64,000 nt of DNA, taken from the NCBI RefSeq assembly GCF_023023025.1, contig NZ_CP095481.1:10119001-10183000 (forward strand), read 5' to 3'. Positions 1 through 7,108 of this stretch are shown here, piece after piece. Numbering within the stretch: position 1 is the first letter of the stretch; every line of letters begins with the position of its first letter. The notes beneath the pieces are model-generated. The model was given only the letters and a program-made list of their open reading frames with translations, was not told where the DNA came from and ran no database searches. Position numbers and translations under genes: made by a program. Source of the stretch: Amycolatopsis sp. WQ 127309 (GTDB lineage Bacteria > Actinomycetota > Actinomycetes > Mycobacteriales > Pseudonocardiaceae).

Positions 1-1
1 C

Positions 2-694
2 ATCACCGGCACCGGCGTCATCCCGGGCACCGCCGCCTACCTCGCACCCGAGCAGGTCGCCGGCCAGCCCGCCGGGCCACCCGCCGACGTCTACGCGCTC
101 GGCCTGATCCTGCTCGAGTGCGTCACCGGGGAACGCGAGTACCAGGGCACGATGGTCGAAGCGGCGATGGCGCGGCTGACGCGGGCCCCCCGGATCCCGG
201 AGGACCTGCCGCCGTCACTGGCGCACACCCTCCGGCGGATGACCCAGCGTGAGCCCGCGGACCGGCCCACCGCCGCCGAGGTGCTGGGGTCGCTGAGCAC
301 CCCGTCGGCGACGCTGCCCACCGCCGCGCCGGCCGGACGTCCGGCGCGGCACTTCCGGGCCGTCTTCGCCGCCGCCCTGACCACCGCGGCCGCCGCCACG
401 GTCGCCGCGGTGCTGCTGGCCGCGCCCGAAGGCGCCGGCTCGTCCACCCAGTCACCGGCGCCGGGTGTCACCGAGGCGGTGCACCCGCCGGCCGCGCCGT
501 CGACGTCGCCGCAGCAGGTGGCCGCGCCGGCCGTGACCGAGTCGGCGGACCTGGAGCCGGCCGCCGTGACGCACCAGAGCCCGGTCCAGCCGCAGAAGGC
601 CGGGAAGCAGCAGGGCAAGCCCGGCAAGAACGTGAAGCCGCCCGGCGGCAACAAGGGGAAGGGCAAGGGCCCGGGTCCGGGCACCGATTCGTGA
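2..694 (+). CDS. Ser/Thr protein kinase, C-terminal part (5' end outside window)
   Basis: The frame is open from the window edge, so this is the C-terminal half of a Hanks-type (PknB-like) Ser/Thr kinase. The first residues carry the activation-segment end GTAAYLAPEQV, the equivalent of the APE motif. Then come the subdomain IX signature DVYALGLILLE and the subdomain XI arginine in ADRPTAAEV. After the kinase C-lobe there is one hydrophobic segment near positions 360-420 of the window, followed by an outward-facing tail rich in Pro, Gly and Lys (many Lys-Gly and Pro-Gly pairs) with no PASTA or other recognised sensor domain. The catalytic loop and P-loop lie outside the window, so activity cannot be judged. 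A kinase with one membrane span and a disordered basic extracellular tail is typical of actinomycete orphan kinases. Confidence 0.9.
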   Translation: MTGTGVIPGTAAYLAPEQVAGQPAGPPADVYALGLILLECVTGEREYQGTMVEAAMARLTRAPRIPEDLPPSLAHTLRRMTQREPADRPTAAEVLGSLSTPSATLPTAAPAGRPARHFRAVFAAALTTAAAATVAAVLLAAPEGAGSSTQSPAPGVTEAVHPPAAPSTSPQQVAAPAVTESADLEPAAVTHQSPVQPQKAGKQQGKPGKNVKPPGGNKGKGKGPGPGTDS

Positions 695-718
695 ACCGGG
701 GCCTCCGGCGAGTGAAGC

Positions 719-734
719 AGGGCCCAACGGCCCT
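719..734. terminator. Possible weak terminator hairpin after the kinase gene
   Basis: A 6-bp stem (AGGGCC / GGCCCT) with a 4-nt loop lies 25 nt past the kinase stop. It is short and has no T-run, so this is a weak candidate. The rest of the 250-bp gap up to 944 shows a 12-bp EcoRI-centred palindrome at 786-797 but no gene I can support. Confidence 0.3.
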
Positions 735-944
735 ACCGCCCGGAATGGCCGTGGAATAGTCATGGACACCGTCGGAATTCGCTTTTCCGAATTCGGACTC
801 GAACCAATAACGGCTTGTAACCCGGGCGCCTCGCGGCACGACTGATCGAGCGTGTCGGCCGCGCCCAGTCCCCGCGTTTCGAGTCGGCACCACCCGCCGG
901 GAATCCCCCGTCCCGGCCGGTTCCACGACTTTCCGGAGGTTGGG

Positions 945-1265
945 ATGAGTGTCCACGCTGCCCTTGCGCGCCCCGTACTCGGAGCACCGAGCGGACGGCA
1001 CGCCAAGCCCCGCGCCACGTGGCCGCGGGTCGTCGCCCGGTCGGGTTTCCTGGCCCTGGCCTTGATCTCCGCCGGCGTGGTCGTCGGCGCCGGCTGGTCG
1101 CCGATCCTGCTCGTGGTGCCGATCGCGGTCCTGCTGCTGCTCGTCGCGAGCGTCACGAAACTGCGCACCGCGAGCCGGAAGATCGATGCGATCTTCGCCG
1201 AGGAACTGGCCACACCGGTGACACGGGAAGCCGGGATCGAAAACGTCGAAAACGCGGCCGCTTGA
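945..1265 (+). CDS. Small membrane protein of unknown function
   Basis: This 106-residue protein is not recognised. The ATG at 945 was chosen because a GGAGG ribosome site sits 6 nt upstream. A longer in-frame GTG exists upstream, but it has no such site. The N-terminal 35 residues are Ala/Pro/Arg rich. They are followed by two closely spaced hydrophobic segments (about residues 32-46 and 48-63) and a charged cytoplasmic tail ending in repeated Glu-Asn-Ala residues. No catalytic motif is visible. The gene stands alone, ends at a strong hairpin, and faces the STAS-like gene that follows. It is probably a small integral membrane protein; nothing in the context suggests a more specific role. Confidence 0.65.
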   Translation: MSVHAALARPVLGAPSGRHAKPRATWPRVVARSGFLALALISAGVVVGAGWSPILLVVPIAVLLLLVASVTKLRTASRKIDAIFAEELATPVTREAGIENVENAAA

Positions 1266-1271
1266 TCACGA

Positions 1272-1301
1272 GATCATTTCCCGGCGCTTCGGGAAACGAT
1301 C
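1272..1301. terminator. Bidirectional terminator hairpin between convergent genes
   Basis: An 11-bp stem with one internal mismatch (GATC-A-TTTCCC against GGGAAA-C-GATC) and an 8-nt loop lies between the stops of the two convergent genes at 1265 and 1312. Its position and symmetry suit termination from both sides. Confidence 0.6.
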
Positions 1302-1311
1302 TTCGGATTCG

Positions 1312-1635
1312 CTAGCCCGCGTCCTGCCAGGGTTCGAAACCGTTCAGGAGCGGTTTGATCTGCGCCGGGTCGGTGACCTCGGCTTCGACCCCGGCGGGCA
1401 TCGCGAGCACGAGGTGGGTGCCGCGGGACGCGCAGGCGGCCACCGTCTCCGTCAGGGCCGCCGCGGCGACGGCGTCGACCGCCGTCGTCAGCGCGAGGTC
1501 GACGACCATGCGGCGGACGTCGGCGGCGAAGGCCGCTTCGACCGCGCGGAGGTACCCGGGAGCGAGGACGACGTCGAACGCGCCGTCGATCGAAAGGATG
1601 ACTTCGTCGTCCAGCAACACGCTGTGCAGCGCCAT
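1312..1635 (-). CDS. STAS-domain-like protein (anti-sigma factor antagonist type)
   Basis: The 107-residue product has the alternating strand-helix pattern of a single STAS domain: an initial strand (VILSIDGAFDVV), a helix with APGYLRAVEAAF, the strand RRMVVDLALTTAVDAVAAAAL where SpoIIAA proteins have DLSGVxFMDSSG, and a last strand THLVLAMP. The canonical phosphorylatable Ser of the DSSG loop is replaced (TTAVDAVAA), so it may not be regulated by a partner-switching kinase in the usual way. I chose the ATG at 1635 because GGAGG lies just upstream; a longer start at 1665 has no site. Partners (anti-sigma kinase, phosphatase) are not adjacent. Family assignment is moderate; function is inferred from fold only. 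Confidence 0.55.
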   Translation of the reverse strand: MALHSVLLDDEVILSIDGAFDVVLAPGYLRAVEAAFAADVRRMVVDLALTTAVDAVAAAALTETVAACASRGTHLVLAMPAGVEAEVTDPAQIKPLLNGFEPWQDAG

Positions 1636-1757
1636 CCTGGCCTCCTGCCGACCGGGTCTGCCCACCTGGTACGGGTTTCCTCCCCCAAGGTTACGTCAGG
1701 CACCCCGCCGGGTGCAGGCTGGAAGCGCACGCCACGACGTCGACGAGGACGGGGCCC

Positions 1758-3236
1758 ATGAGCGCACAGTTACCGACCTTCTCCCTGGTGATCGACGGCA
1801 AGGCCGTCGGCGCCCGCTCCGGGCGCACCTTCGAGTCGCAGAACCCGTACACCGGGCGGCCGTGGGCGGTCGTGCCGGACGGCGGGCCCGAGGACGTCGA
1901 CGACGCCGTCGCCGCGGCCCGGGCGGCGCTCGAGGGCGAGTGGGGCGCGATGACGGGGTTCGCGCGGGCCGCGTTGCTGCACCGGCTCGGCGACCTCATC
2001 GGCGAGCACGCCGAGCGGCTCGCCCGGCTCGAGGTGAACGACTCCGGCAAGCTCCACCGCGAGATGCTCGGCCAGCTGACCGGCCTGGGCGGCTGGTACC
2101 ACTACTACGCGGGCCTGGCCGACAAGATCGAAGGCCGCCAGATCCCGGCGCCGAACCCGGACTACCTCGTCTACACCCACCGCGAGCCGGTCGGCGTGGT
2201 CGCGGCCATCACGCCGTGGAACTCGCCGTTGCTGCTGCTCACCTGGAAGCTCGCGCCCACGCTGGCCGCGGGGTGCACGGTGGTCGTGAAGCCGTCCGAG
2301 CACGCCCCCGTCTCGACGCTCGGGCTGGCCGAGCTGATCACCGAGGCCGGGTTCCCGCCCGGCGTCGTCAACGTCGTCACCGGCCTGTCCCGCGAGACGG
2401 GCGCGGCGCTCGCCGGGCACCCTGGCGTCGACAAGGTCGCGTTCACCGGCTCGACCGCCACCGGCCGGACCGTCGCGGCGGCGGCCGCGGCGAACCTGAA
2501 CCAGGTGACGCTGGAGCTGGGCGGCAAGTCACCGCAGGTGGTCTTCCCCGACGCCGACCTCGCCGCGGCCGCGAACGGCGTCATCGCCGGCGTGTTCGCC
2601 GCCACCGGCCAGACGTGCATGGCGGGCTCACGGCTGATCGTGCACGCCGACGTCCACGACGAGCTGATCCGGCTGATCGCCGAGCGCGCGTCGGCCATCA
2701 AGCTGGGCGACCCGGCCGAGCCCGCCACCGAGATGGGCCCGGTCGCGAACGCGCCGCAGTACGCGAAGGTGCTGCACTACCTGGAAACCGCGCGGGCCGA
2801 GGGCGCGACCGTCGCCTGCGGCGGCGTGCCCGACCCCGGGCTGGGCGGGCTGTTCGTCCAGCCGACCGTGCTCACCGGCGTCACGCCGGAGTCGACGATC
2901 TTCCGCGAGGAGGTGTTCGGGCCGGTGCTGGCCGCGTGTGCGTTCACCGACGAGGCGGAGGCGATCCGCCTGGCCAACGACACGCCGTACGGCCTCGCCG
3001 GCGCGGTGTGGACGAAGGACGTGCACCGCGCCCACCGCGTCGCCGCGAAGCTCAAGGCCGGCACCGTGTGGGTGAACGCCTACCGCGTGGTGGCGCCGTC
3101 CGTGCCGTTCGGCGGGGTCAAGGATTCGGGACTGGGCCGGGAGAACGGCGTCCACGCGATCGACGAGTACCTGACCGACAAGGCGGTGTGGGTCGAGCTG
3201 TCCGGCGGGACCCGCGACCCCTTCACGCTGGGGTGA
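1758..3236 (+). CDS. NAD(P)-dependent aldehyde dehydrogenase
   Basis: This full-length ALDH superfamily enzyme (492 residues) oxidises an aldehyde to an acid in the cytoplasm. Visible hallmarks are the PWN motif with Asn155, Lys178 in VVVKPSE, the general base Glu254 in ELGGKSP and the nucleophile Cys287 in GQTCMAGSR. The C-terminal PFGGVKDSGLGRE motif is also present. The overall pattern is of the broad betaine/vanillin/aliphatic aldehyde group; substrate cannot be read from sequence. The gene is monocistronic in appearance. It starts 122 bp from the divergent STAS gene and is followed by a 132-bp gap before the glycosyltransferase. No regulator is adjacent. Confidence 0.93.
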   Translation: MSAQLPTFSLVIDGKAVGARSGRTFESQNPYTGRPWAVVPDGGPEDVDDAVAAARAALEGEWGAMTGFARAALLHRLGDLIGEHAERLARLEVNDSGKLHREMLGQLTGLGGWYHYYAGLADKIEGRQIPAPNPDYLVYTHREPVGVVAAITPWNSPLLLLTWKLAPTLAAGCTVVVKPSEHAPVSTLGLAELITEAGFPPGVVNVVTGLSRETGAALAGHPGVDKVAFTGSTATGRTVAAAAAANLNQVTLELGGKSPQVVFPDADLAAAANGVIAGVFAATGQTCMAGSRLIVHADVHDELIRLIAERASAIKLGDPAEPATEMGPVANAPQYAKVLHYLETARAEGATVACGGVPDPGLGGLFVQPTVLTGVTPESTIFREEVFGPVLAACAFTDEAEAIRLANDTPYGLAGAVWTKDVHRAHRVAAKLKAGTVWVNAYRVVAPSVPFGGVKDSGLGRENGVHAIDEYLTDKAVWVELSGGTRDPFTLG

Positions 3237-3368
3237 CGATCGTTCTGTCCACTGTGGAGGCGGAGATCGCCTCTTCCCCTTCCAAGGTATAGCCGAGAGG
3301 GGGACTTGCGGCAAGGCCCCGGTGCGGGTCCACACTTCGGGCTCACTTCCACCCGAGGGGATCCCCAC

Positions 3369-4547
3369 ATGCGTGTCTTGCTGTCCACGATCGGTTCGCG
3401 GGGCGAGGTCCAGCCGGTCCTGGCGCTGGCGTCGGAGCTGCGGGCGCTCGGCCAGGACGTCCGCTTGTGCGTGCCGCCCGACTTCCGCGACTGGCTCTCC
3501 GGGCTCGGGTTCGCCGTCACCCCGATCGGGCCCGAGCTGCGCGGGAAGGGCCGGCCCGCGGCCGGTGACCTGCGGAAACTGGCCGAAGAGACGGTCGCCG
3601 CCCAGTTCGTCACGGTCGCGGAGGCGGCCGAGGGCTGCGACGTGATCGTGGCCGCCGGCGCCCTGCAGCTCGCCGCCCGCTCGATCGCCGAACGGCTGGG
3701 TGTCGCCTACGTCTACGCGAGCTTCTGCCCCATCACGCTGCCGTCGGACCTGCATTCACCGCCGCCGATGCCGTGGCGGTCGGCGAACACGCCGCGCGCC
3801 CGCTGGGCCGAGGACGCCCGGCACCTGAACGCGACGTTCGGGCCGACGCTGAACTCGCACCGGGTGGCTTCCGGGCTCGAGCCGGTCGAAGAACTGCAGA
3901 GCCACGTCTTCACCGACCGGCCGTGGCTCGCGGCCGACGCCGCACTGGCGCCGTGGCCCGGGCCGCCCATCGTCCGGACGGGTGCCTGGACCCACTCCGA
4001 CTCGCGGCCGTTGCCGGAGGAAGTGCGGGAGTTCCTGGACGCGGGCGAGCCGCCGGTGTACTTCGGCTTCGGCAGCATGAGCGCGGAAGCGGGCCTCGCG
4101 GAGGCGATGCTGGCCGCGGCCCGCGCGCACGGCCGCCGGGCGATCATCGCCCGCGGCTGGGCCGACCTGGCGGTGGCGGACGCGGCGCCGGACTGCCTGG
4201 GCATCGGCGAGATCAACCAGCAGGCGTTGTTCCCGCGCGTCGCGGCGGCCGTCCACCACGGCGGCGCGGGCACCACGACGACGGCGGCCCGCGCGGGGGC
4301 GGCGCAGGTCGTCGCGCCGCGGATGTACGACCAGTTCTACTTCGCCGGCCGGGTCAACGACCTGGGGATCGGCGCGGCGCACGCACCGGGCGCGCTGACG
4401 GCGGAGTCGCTGGCCGCGGCCCTCGGCACGGCGTTGGCGCCGCAGGTGGCGGCCCGGGCGCGGGAGTTCGCGGGCCGGGTCCGGGTGGACGGCGCGAGCG
4501 TCGCGGCCCAGCGCTTGCTGACGACGGCACCCGTCGCGTCGGCCTGA
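3369..4547 (+). CDS. GT1-family glycosyltransferase (MGT/Gtf type)
   Basis: This 392-residue enzyme has the GT-B fold of the family that includes macrolide and glycopeptide glycosyltransferases; it transfers a sugar from a nucleotide sugar to a small-molecule acceptor. The N-terminal domain opens with the typical MRVLLSTIGSRGEVQP, and the C-terminal domain carries the donor-binding signature HHGGAGTTTTAARAG near residue 296, ending in the usual QVVAPRMYDQFYFA. I chose the ATG at 3369 because a purine-rich site (GAGGGGAT) precedes it; an upstream in-frame GTG would add about 20 residues lacking family similarity. No biosynthetic gene cluster surrounds it, so it may act in drug inactivation or in modification of a small molecule made elsewhere. 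The next gene (ABM monooxygenase) follows after 62 bp and could be co-transcribed. Confidence 0.88.
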   Translation: MRVLLSTIGSRGEVQPVLALASELRALGQDVRLCVPPDFRDWLSGLGFAVTPIGPELRGKGRPAAGDLRKLAEETVAAQFVTVAEAAEGCDVIVAAGALQLAARSIAERLGVAYVYASFCPITLPSDLHSPPPMPWRSANTPRARWAEDARHLNATFGPTLNSHRVASGLEPVEELQSHVFTDRPWLAADAALAPWPGPPIVRTGAWTHSDSRPLPEEVREFLDAGEPPVYFGFGSMSAEAGLAEAMLAAARAHGRRAIIARGWADLAVADAAPDCLGIGEINQQALFPRVAAAVHHGGAGTTTTAARAGAAQVVAPRMYDQFYFAGRVNDLGIGAAHAPGALTAESLAAALGTALAPQVAARAREFAGRVRVDGASVAAQRLLTTAPVASA

Positions 4548-4609
4548 GGTGTCTGTCCGGCGGGCGGCCGTTCGTCGGGGCAGTATCCACCGCAGGAAAG
4601 GACTTCACC

Positions 4610-4903
4610 ATGACTGTGATCGTCGCCGGCCCGGTGTTCGTCGAGCCCGCCGACCGGGACCGGGTCGTCGCCGGGCTCCGGGTCGTCGTCGAGGCGGCGC
4701 GGCGGCATCCGGGCTGCCTCGACGTCTCGATCTCCCCCGATCCGCTCGACCCGGCCCGGGTGAACATCTTCGAGCACTGGGAGACGCCGGAGATCCTGGA
4801 CGCCTGGCGCGCGATCGCCCCGCCGCCGACGTTCCCGGCGGAGATCAAGGAGGACCGGGTCCGCAAGCACGTCGTCACCTGCTCCGGCCCGGCTTTCGAC
4901 TAG
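4610..4903 (+). CDS. Antibiotic biosynthesis monooxygenase (ABM) domain protein
   Basis: This single ABM-fold protein (97 residues) has ferredoxin-like architecture. It shows the family pattern: strand 1 (VIVAGPVFV), helix with DRDRVVAGLRVVVEAARRHPGCL, strand with DVSISPDP, then NIFEHWETPEILDAW, the most conserved stretch of the family. Members act as small cofactor-free oxygenases on quinoid substrates or as haem- or quinone-handling dimers. The start ATG has AGGAAAGG upstream. It follows the glycosyltransferase in the same direction, so the two may act on one small molecule, but this is inference from proximity only. Confidence 0.85.
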   Translation: MTVIVAGPVFVEPADRDRVVAGLRVVVEAARRHPGCLDVSISPDPLDPARVNIFEHWETPEILDAWRAIAPPPTFPAEIKEDRVRKHVVTCSGPAFD

Positions 4904-4968
4904 CTCTTCCGGAAAACCCGGGGGTCCGGACGCCTGCTGGCCTCATGGATCGCGGCTCCGGCCCTCGT

Positions 4969-4981
4969 TAGCGTCGCTTTC
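4969..4981 (+). promoter_or_regulatory. Leaderless promoter -10 for the serine hydrolase
   Basis: TAGCGT (4969-4974) matches the TANNNT -10 consensus of actinobacterial vegetative promoters. It ends 7 nt before the GTG at 4982, the distance expected for a transcript starting at the start codon. No Shine-Dalgarno sequence is visible. Confidence 0.5.
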
Positions 4982-6226
4982 GTGAGGATGAGACGAACAG
5001 CCCTGGTCGCGGCCGTGATCGCGACGGCGGGCCTGACGACCGCGACCCAAGCCGCCGCGAGCACCCAGCTCGAACAGCTCGCCCGGAACCTGGTGGCCGC
5101 CGGTGCGCCGGGGGTGATCGTGCGCGTGGACGACGGGCGCGGGCGGCCCGTCGAGATCGCCGAGCACGCGCCCTGGGCGCACCGGCTCGAGGGCGGGGAC
5201 GAGTTCCGGATGGGGTCGAACACCAAGACCGTCATGGCCACCATCACCCTGCAGCTCGTGGCCGAACACCGGCTCGCGCTGAGCGATCCCGCCGGGAAGT
5301 GGTTGCCGGGCGCAGCATCCGGCGTCACGGTGCGCATGTTGCTCAACCACACCAGCGGCCTGTCCGACTACGCCGAGGACCCCGCCCTCCGCGGCGCGAT
5401 CCTCGGCAAGGACCCCCATCGGTGGACCGCCGCCGAGCTGTTCGCCGTCGGGGCCGGGCACCCGCCGCTGTTCGCGCCGGGCGCGGACTGGTCCTACAGC
5501 AACACGAACTACGCCGCCGTCGGCGTGATCCTGGAACGCGTCACCGGAGCGAGCCTCGCCGACCTCGTGCGGGACCGGATCGCCCGGCCGTTGCACCTGG
5601 CGCACACCTACCTGCCCGCCGACGGCGCCTGGCGCGGCCGGCACGCGCACGGCTACGAGCCGGACGCCACCCACATGCCACTGGCGGTGCCCGCGGAGTT
5701 CACCGACGTCGCCGGGACGCACCGGGCCGGGCACGTGGACGTCTCCGGCAACGACCCGGGCTGGGGCGCCTCGGCCGGGGCGATCGTGAGCAGCGCACCG
5801 GACTGGGCGCGCTTCTACACCGCGTTGATGTCCGGAAAGCTGCTGCCCGCAGCACAACTGGCCGAGATGCGCACGGTCGTCGGCCCCGGCTACGGACTGG
5901 GAATCCTGACCGCCACCACCCCGTGCGGCACCTTCTGGGGCCACGACGGCGGGATCACCGGCTACTCCAGCAGCACCATCACCGACAGCACCGGCCGCCG
6001 CACCGCGACGATCCTCGTCCCGACGGAGTTCCTGTTCGAGTTCGACGCCGACCCGAAGCTGGCCGAAGCCCAGCGGGCGCTGCAGAACGCCGTGACCTGC
6101 GCGATGTTCGGCAAAGCCGGTCAGCGCAGGTCCAGCCACATGACGCGCAGGCCGACGTCGCCCCGCTGCGGGTGGCGGAACGCGCCGGGTGCCGTGCCGA
6201 GGGTGACGAACCCGAGGCTCTCGTAG
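4982..6226 (+). CDS. Secreted serine hydrolase, beta-lactamase/DD-peptidase (S12) family
   Basis: An N-terminal signal peptide (MRRTALVAAVIATAG..AAAS) precedes a class C beta-lactamase/DD-carboxypeptidase fold. The active-site SxxK is Ser79-Asn-Thr-Lys82, the YxN motif is YSN near 171-173, and the third motif is HDGG near residue 320, replacing KTG as in many esterase-like S12 members. The protein is exported and probably hydrolyses a D-amino peptide or ester. The GTG at 4982 is favoured over the ATG at 4988 because a TANNNT -10 lies 7 nt before it. The C-terminal 35 residues are translated from DNA antisense to the convergent GNAT gene, look non-homologous and Arg-rich, and suggest that an earlier stop was lost. 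Confidence 0.88.
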   Translation: MRMRRTALVAAVIATAGLTTATQAAASTQLEQLARNLVAAGAPGVIVRVDDGRGRPVEIAEHAPWAHRLEGGDEFRMGSNTKTVMATITLQLVAEHRLALSDPAGKWLPGAASGVTVRMLLNHTSGLSDYAEDPALRGAILGKDPHRWTAAELFAVGAGHPPLFAPGADWSYSNTNYAAVGVILERVTGASLADLVRDRIARPLHLAHTYLPADGAWRGRHAHGYEPDATHMPLAVPAEFTDVAGTHRAGHVDVSGNDPGWGASAGAIVSSAPDWARFYTALMSGKLLPAAQLAEMRTVVGPGYGLGILTATTPCGTFWGHDGGITGYSSSTITDSTGRRTATILVPTEFLFEFDADPKLAEAQRALQNAVTCAMFGKAGQRRSSHMTRRPTSPRCGWRNAPGAVPRVTNPRLS

Positions 6227-6606
6227 AGCCGGACCGCGGCGGTGTTCACGTCGACGACGGCGTTGAACTGGATCGCCGCGAACCCGGTGCGCCGGGCCCA
6301 GCCGATCAGGTCCGTGGCGAGGGCCCGGCCCACCCCGGTGCCCCGCGCACCCGCGGCGACCATCAGGCTGCCGGACGCGATGTGGCTGCCGGGCCCGGGC
6401 CGGTTGGCGTACATGTTCGCGGTCCCGGTCACCCGGTCCCCCTCGGTCGCGACGACCACCCGGCCGGGCGCGGCCACCAGCCACATCCGCCGCGCGTCGG
6501 CCTCGGTCATGGCCGGGTCGTAGGGGAACGTCTCCTGCTCGGTGCTGATGTCGTGGACGATCGGCCAGATCGCCGGCCAGTCTTGCGCGCGGGCCTCGCG
6601 GATCAC
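6121..6606 (-). CDS. GNAT-family N-acetyltransferase
   Basis: From the GTG at 6606 the product is 161 residues, normal for a single GNAT domain. It starts with VIREARAQDWPAIW, the usual first strand and helix, has the acetyl-CoA pyrophosphate loop in GARGTGVGRALATDLIGWA (RGxGxG/A motif), and ends with the NTAAVRLYESLGFVTLGT motif. It most resembles the phosphinothricin/L-amino-acid acetyltransferase group. The open frame continues further upstream without a stop, so the start is not certain. Its 3' end overlaps the convergent hydrolase gene by 106 bp. Confidence 0.85.
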   Translation of the reverse strand: MIREARAQDWPAIWPIVHDISTEQETFPYDPAMTEADARRMWLVAAPGRVVVATEGDRVTGTANMYANRPGPGSHIASGSLMVAAGARGTGVGRALATDLIGWARRTGFAAIQFNAVVDVNTAAVRLYESLGFVTLGTAPGAFRHPQRGDVGLRVMWLDLR

Positions 6607-6916
6607 CCGCGCCGCCCCGGGCCGTAGCACCACCGCGCACGGGGACTGCCCCACCGGTGGCGCACCGCCGGCGGCCAGGAGGAACCCCCGCGCCGCGAAG
6701 ACGTCCCGCGCGTCGCGTGTCTGTCCGAAAAGGACGAACACCGCGCCGTGCTGCGGAACCGCCGGGGCGCCGGCGCCCGCGACGCGCGCCAGGACGCCCG
6801 GCACAGCGCGGTGTCGGGCGGGGCCCACACGCCGTCCAGGCCGCGATCGACGAGTTCCTCGTTCATGGTTCCCGAGGTTAACGAGCGGAAGGCCGCCTCA
6901 CGAGCGATTTACCGCG
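6607..6916 (-). other. Possible frameshifted gene fragment upstream of the GNAT gene
   Basis: On the minus strand an ATG at 6866 opens with MNEELVDRGLDGVWAPPDTA, which has strong third-position GC. The plausible continuation (VLARVAGAGAPAVPQHGAVF..FAARGFLLAAGG) lies in a different frame, the one that runs into the GNAT domain. This may be a decayed gene, a frameshift, or an N-terminal extension of the acetyltransferase. I cannot name a family. No other gene is visible in this 310-bp stretch. Confidence 0.25.
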
Positions 6917-7108
6917 TCACTTCCGCAGCCGCATGGCCAGCACCGGACACGCCGCGGCGGCGCGGCGGGCGTCCGCCACCAGCGCCGGCGGGACCGGGCC
7001 CGCGGCCAGCACCGGGTAGCCCCATTCGTCGAGCCGGATCCGTTCGGGGAGCAGGTCCGCGCACAGCCCGTGGGCGCGGCAGCCGATCGGATCCACCGAG
7101 AGCTTCAC
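6917..7108 (-). CDS. 3Fe-4S-type ferredoxin
   Basis: This is a 63-residue single-cluster ferredoxin of the type paired with actinomycete P450s and small electron-transfer chains. The cluster ligands are Cys10, Cys16 and Cys54. The first motif reads GCRAHGLC, where His sits at the position of the second Cys of a 4Fe-4S ferredoxin, and the last reads ACP, so a 3Fe-4S cluster is expected. The GTG start overlaps the upstream stop as GTGA, so it is translationally coupled as the last gene of the five-gene redox operon. It likely passes electrons between the NuoF-like protein and the membrane protein, or to another acceptor. Confidence 0.9.
   Translation of the reverse strand: MKLSVDPIGCRAHGLCADLLPERIRLDEWGYPVLAAGPVPPALVADARRAAAACPVLAMRLRK

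Noticed and set aside
786..797. 12-bp palindrome TCCGAATTCGGA near a possible promoter
   Set aside because: Short palindromes of this size are common by chance; no second copy or regulator nearby.
3240..3368. MerR-like promoter spacing before the glycosyltransferase
   Set aside because: The CCTTCCAAGG-type symmetry is imperfect and no MerR gene is adjacent.
3369..4903. Glycosyltransferase plus ABM protein as a natural-product cluster
   Set aside because: No polyketide, peptide or sugar-biosynthesis genes surround them; two genes are not enough to claim a cluster.
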